From assembly GCA_964393105.1 (NCBI GenBank), contig CAYMSM010000031.1, positions 1 to 14,348 of the forward strand: 14,348 nt of DNA, in the 5' to 3' direction. The notes below the pieces were generated by a model that ran no database searches, was not told where the DNA came from, and saw nothing but the letters and a program-made list of their open reading frames with translations. A program made the translations under genes and the position numbers. Origin of the DNA: CALMEC01 sp964393105 (GTDB taxonomy: Bacteria; Actinomycetota; Thermoleophilia; Miltoncostaeales; Miltoncostaeaceae). Positions 12,354 through 14,348 of this stretch are shown here, one piece after another. Each line of letters starts with the position of its first letter. Positions within the stretch are counted from its first letter, which is position 1.

Positions 12354-13736
12354 TCAAACCGGGAGAACCACCTGGAAGTGGGTGTCGCCAGGGCGCGACT
12401 CGAGCCGGATCTCCCCGTGGTGGCGGAGCACGATCCGCTGTGCGATGTCAAGCCCCAGCCCGGTACCCTGCCCGACGGGCTTGGTCGTGACGAACGCGTC
12501 GAAGATCCGGGCCTGGAGCTCCTCCGGGATCCCCGGTCCGTCGTCGCCGACCTCCACGATCACGCGTTCCCCCTGGCGGGCCGTCCGCAACGTCAGGCGA
12601 CCGCCGGGCTCGACCGCGTCGGCGGCGTTGTCGATGAGATTCATCCACACCTGGTTCAGCTCCGACCCGGCCGCCTGAACCTGCGGCAGATCGGGGTCGA
12701 AGTCCCGCACGATGTCCACGCGCTTCTCGCGGAGCTTGTGGGCCAGCAGCGACAGTGTGCTCTCCAGGCCGGCGTGGATGTCGACCTGCTGGCTCGGCGC
12801 CTGGTCCATGAACGAGTAGCTCTTGACAGCGGCCACCAGGTCGGAGATCCGCCGGATCGCCTCCTCCAGCTCGGAGCGCAGAACCTGCGATGCGGTGCAG
12901 GCCGCCACGAACCGCAGGCTGGGCGCCAGATGCTCACCGCCGACCCCGTCGGCGACCCGGTCGACCCACTCCGGCCCGAGCCCCGCCCCCGTCAGCGCCG
13001 ACGCGACCTCGAAGGACTCGTCCAGCCCACGCCGCTCGAGCGCGCCGACCAGCTCCTGCTCGCGGTCACTCGCCGCGAGGGGGTCGAGCCGCGGCGCCGC
13101 GGACGCGCCGGCGGTCGCCGCGGAGGCGATTACGACGAGGGCGCCGAGCTGCTCGGCGGACGCGCCGGCGTCGACGACATCGGCGAACGCGGTCTGCCGC
13201 GCCTGCTCGTACTCGCTGAGGGTCGCGATGCCGCGGGCGGCGGCGGCCGCGGGGTTGTTCAACTCGTGCGCCAGGCCCGCGGCGAGCCTGCCCACCGCGA
13301 GAAGCTTCTCGCGATCCCGCTCGACGCCCTTCATCGCGCCGGCGGCCGCCACGATCGCCGGGAGGAACTCGCCCAGCAGCGCGGGGTACGCGAACGCGAA
13401 CGCCCGGAACTCCTCCCGGTCGAGTGCGAACACGACGGTCTCGACGGCGGCGCGGTTCGTGCCGTGGTACGGCGTGTCGATGAGGGTCGCGGACGCGCCG
13501 ACGTAGCCCCCCGGGCCATGGCCCATTATCAGCACCTGCTCGCCGGCGACCTCGCGGGTTGTCTCCAGCCACCCCTCCAGCACCAGGTAGAACGCGACGG
13601 GCCGCTCGCCCTCGCTGTACAAGAGCTCCCCGGGCGCGAGGCGGCGCTCCCGCCCGGCGTCCGCGATCCGCACGAGATCGTCGTCGGTGAGGCTCGCGAA
13701 GATCGGCGCGTGCCGGAGGCTCTCCAGGAGGGTCAT
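12354..13736 (-). CDS. Histidine kinase with N-terminal cyclic-nucleotide-binding domain
   Basis: The 460-aa soluble kinase starts at ATG 13736. The frame is open further upstream, but that extension is an artefact of another gene's region, and the protein proper begins MTLLESLRHAPIFASLTDDDL. cNMP-binding domain (about 1-125): ELLYSEGERPVAFYLVLEGWLE and GPGGYVGASATLI. The dimerisation/phospho-acceptor region has GRLAAGLAHELNNPAAAAARG at about 150, an HELNNP H-box. The C-terminal HATPase has NQVWMNLIDNAADAV, VGDDGPGIP and TTKPVGQGTGLGLDIAQRIV. No transmembrane helices. The start overlaps the stop of an upstream thioredoxin-reductase-like remnant (ATGA, 13733-13736). In actinobacteria this kinase is commonly paired with such a flavoprotein, which suggests redox sensing. 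Confidence 0.93.
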   Translation of the reverse strand: MTLLESLRHAPIFASLTDDDLVRIADAGRERRLAPGELLYSEGERPVAFYLVLEGWLETTREVAGEQVLIMGHGPGGYVGASATLIDTPYHGTNRAAVETVVFALDREEFRAFAFAYPALLGEFLPAIVAAAGAMKGVERDREKLLAVGRLAAGLAHELNNPAAAAARGIATLSEYEQARQTAFADVVDAGASAEQLGALVVIASAATAGASAAPRLDPLAASDREQELVGALERRGLDESFEVASALTGAGLGPEWVDRVADGVGGEHLAPSLRFVAACTASQVLRSELEEAIRRISDLVAAVKSYSFMDQAPSQQVDIHAGLESTLSLLAHKLREKRVDIVRDFDPDLPQVQAAGSELNQVWMNLIDNAADAVEPGGRLTLRTARQGERVIVEVGDDGPGIPEELQARIFDAFVTTKPVGQGTGLGLDIAQRIVLRHHGEIRLESRPGDTHFQVVLPV

Positions 13737-13888
13737 GTCGCCGACACCGCGACCCCGCCGAGGTACTGGTGGACGAGCTGCACCGCCATGGACCCCTCCC
13801 CGACGGCCGACGCGGCGCGCTTGGTCGAACGATTCCGTACGTCGCCGGCCCGGAACACGCCCGGCAGGTTCGTCCCGAGCAGGCCCAT
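13733..13888 (-). pseudogene. C-terminal fragment of a thioredoxin-reductase-like flavoprotein
   Basis: The 51-codon frame contains TNLPGVFRAGDVRNRSTKRA and ASAVGEGSMAVQLVHQYL, the FAD-binding C-terminal signature of thioredoxin-disulfide reductase-like proteins (GDVR, then the K-R-x-A-S-A-V-G-E-G motif). Normal members are 300-550 aa. Here an in-frame TAA (13900-13898) lies just upstream of ATG 13888, and the rest, including both nucleotide-binding motifs and the CxxC, is missing. Its TGA overlaps the kinase ATG, so it was the first gene of that operon. The truncation point is within a few bases of 13889-13900, near the window's seam: either a real deletion or a chimeric join. Confidence 0.8.
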
Positions 13889-13938
13889 GCGCGGAACTTA
13901 GCAGCGTGCCCTGCCCCCCAGCGGCACGACGGCTTCGT

Positions 13939-13982
13939 CCATTGAAGGGGTCACACGACGTGGGACCCATTGAAGGGTTCAC
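13939..13982. repeat. Two 16-bp tandem-spaced direct repeats
   Basis: CCATTGAAGGGGTCAC (13939-13954) and CCATTGAAGGGTTCAC (13967-13982) differ at one base and start 28 bp apart. A partial dyad (GGGTC...GACCC) sits between them. They lie just beyond the truncated flavoprotein gene. They could be an operator, a recombination footprint or chance. Confidence 0.6.
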
Positions 13983-13988
13983 CCTCGG

Positions 13989-14208
13989 CTGACGGATGAG
14001 GTCCGCGACAACATCCGCCAGGCGTTCGCGGTGCGGCTGCGGGAGCTGTCCACCAAGAACGACCGCGGCCTTCCCGCGAGCACCGCCGCACGTCAGGGTG
14101 ACGCAGGGAGCGCTGAAGATCGGACGAAGATCGTTTCCGGCCCTCGGTGCCGAATCCGTACCGCTGCTCTTCACCGGCGACGTCGAGGGCGTGCAGTTCG
14201 CCATCTAA
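13989..14208 (+). pseudogene. Unidentified coding-like fragment with a frame change
   Basis: From 13989 the plus strand reads LTDEVRDNIRQAFAVRL, then RELSTKNDRGLPASTAA, with almost every codon ending in G or C, typical of real genes here. After about 14090 the coding character moves to the +1 frame, which ends ESVPLLFTGDVEGVQFAI and a TAA at 14206-14208. No convincing start or ribosome site is seen. It may be the C-terminal end of an unknown gene with a frameshift. I do not recognise the family. Confidence 0.35.
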
Positions 14209-14222
14209 GCCTGGATCCACCG
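14208..14222. repeat. Left arm of a 15-bp inverted repeat across the seam
   Basis: AGCCTGGATCCACCG is the exact reverse complement of bases 126-140. When the ends are joined, the two arms flank the riboswitch-like block and are separated by about 131 bp. Weaker complementarity continues outward for a few more bases. Confidence 0.75.
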
Positions 14223-14228
14223 ACAATC

Positions 14229-14348
14229 GTGGATGCGGGGCGTGCGGGCGCCGAGTCAGGCGGGTGCGGGGGAGCACCCGCAGGGTGCATCCTTCGGGTT
14301 GACCCCGAACCCGTATGGCGACGGCGATCCGCGCGCATCCGCGCCGCG
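14229..14348. repeat. Terminal direct repeat, right copy
   Basis: This is an exact second copy of bases 1-120. It contains the same hairpins and riboswitch-like segments. The flank before it (14208-14222) is the reverse complement of the flank that follows the left copy (126-140), so the repeat becomes the core of a fold-back structure once the ends are joined. Confidence 0.95.

Noticed and set aside
12291..13901. 536-codon plus-strand frame opposite the cNMP-domain kinase
   Set aside because: It is long only because of GC bias. The minus strand has intact kinase motifs and an ATGA-coupled start.
13737..14204. N-terminal extension of the cNMP-domain kinase
   Set aside because: The frame is open, but the extension overlaps the flavoprotein remnant in another frame and has no domain. 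The ATGA overlap and the protein-like start support 13736.
1..14348. tRNA, rRNA, CRISPR array, transposase or phage genes
   Set aside because: I looked for them on both strands and saw no cloverleaf, regular spaced repeats or transposase-like motifs. A dedicated tRNA and covariance-model search would be more reliable.

Overview
The window is 14,348 bp of high-GC DNA. The gene set fits a soil or freshwater actinobacterium, perhaps of the Thermoleophilia/Solirubrobacterales type. The reasons are GTG starts, third codon positions that are almost all G/C, probable leaderless transcripts, a thioredoxin reductase paired with a cyclic-nucleotide-domain histidine kinase, and an HD-GYP/LuxR protein. 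The lineage is inferred from gene content only. I see no replication, partition, conjugation, phage, transposase or CRISPR genes. I do not see a clearly new multi-gene system.

The first and last 120 bases are identical and both copies stop exactly at the window ends. This is what a contig that closes on itself looks like (about 14,228 bp if circular). It could be a real small circle, or an assembly loop caused by a repeat in a chromosome. The repeated block can fold strongly and has several segments resembling a c-di-AMP (ydaO-type) riboswitch. Once the ends are joined it is also flanked by a perfect 15-bp inverted repeat.

Layout, left to right. 1-282: structured leader. 283-801 (+): secreted protein of unknown function. 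999-3154 (+): OmpR-type response regulator and membrane histidine kinase overlapping by ATGA. 3280-5142 (-): ammonium transporter followed by a PII protein whose T-loop lacks the usual Tyr51. 5447-7414 (-): secreted von Willebrand A/DUF11-like adhesin-type protein. 7771-9736 (+): a CYTH-domain protein, a small ABM-like protein and a multi-pass membrane protein. 9853-11441 (+): an HD-GYP/LuxR regulator broken by a frameshift into two overlapping frames. 11509-12099 (+): a complete SnoaL-like protein, then a truncated paralogue. 12100-12353: a strong terminator and an apparent amidase remnant. 12354-13888 (-): a histidine kinase with a cyclic-nucleotide-binding domain, translationally coupled to the last 51 codons of a thioredoxin-reductase-like gene. 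13889-14228: unassigned sequence with a coding-like fragment and a tandem repeat.

Functional groups: nitrogen uptake and sensing (Amt/PII), two signalling modules (RR/HK and the redox-type kinase), envelope or secreted proteins, and small enzyme-like accessory proteins. Perfect GC-rich hairpins without U-tracts separate several units. The right end (11.9-14.2 kb) holds at least three gene fragments next to the seam, so that part is either decaying or mis-assembled.
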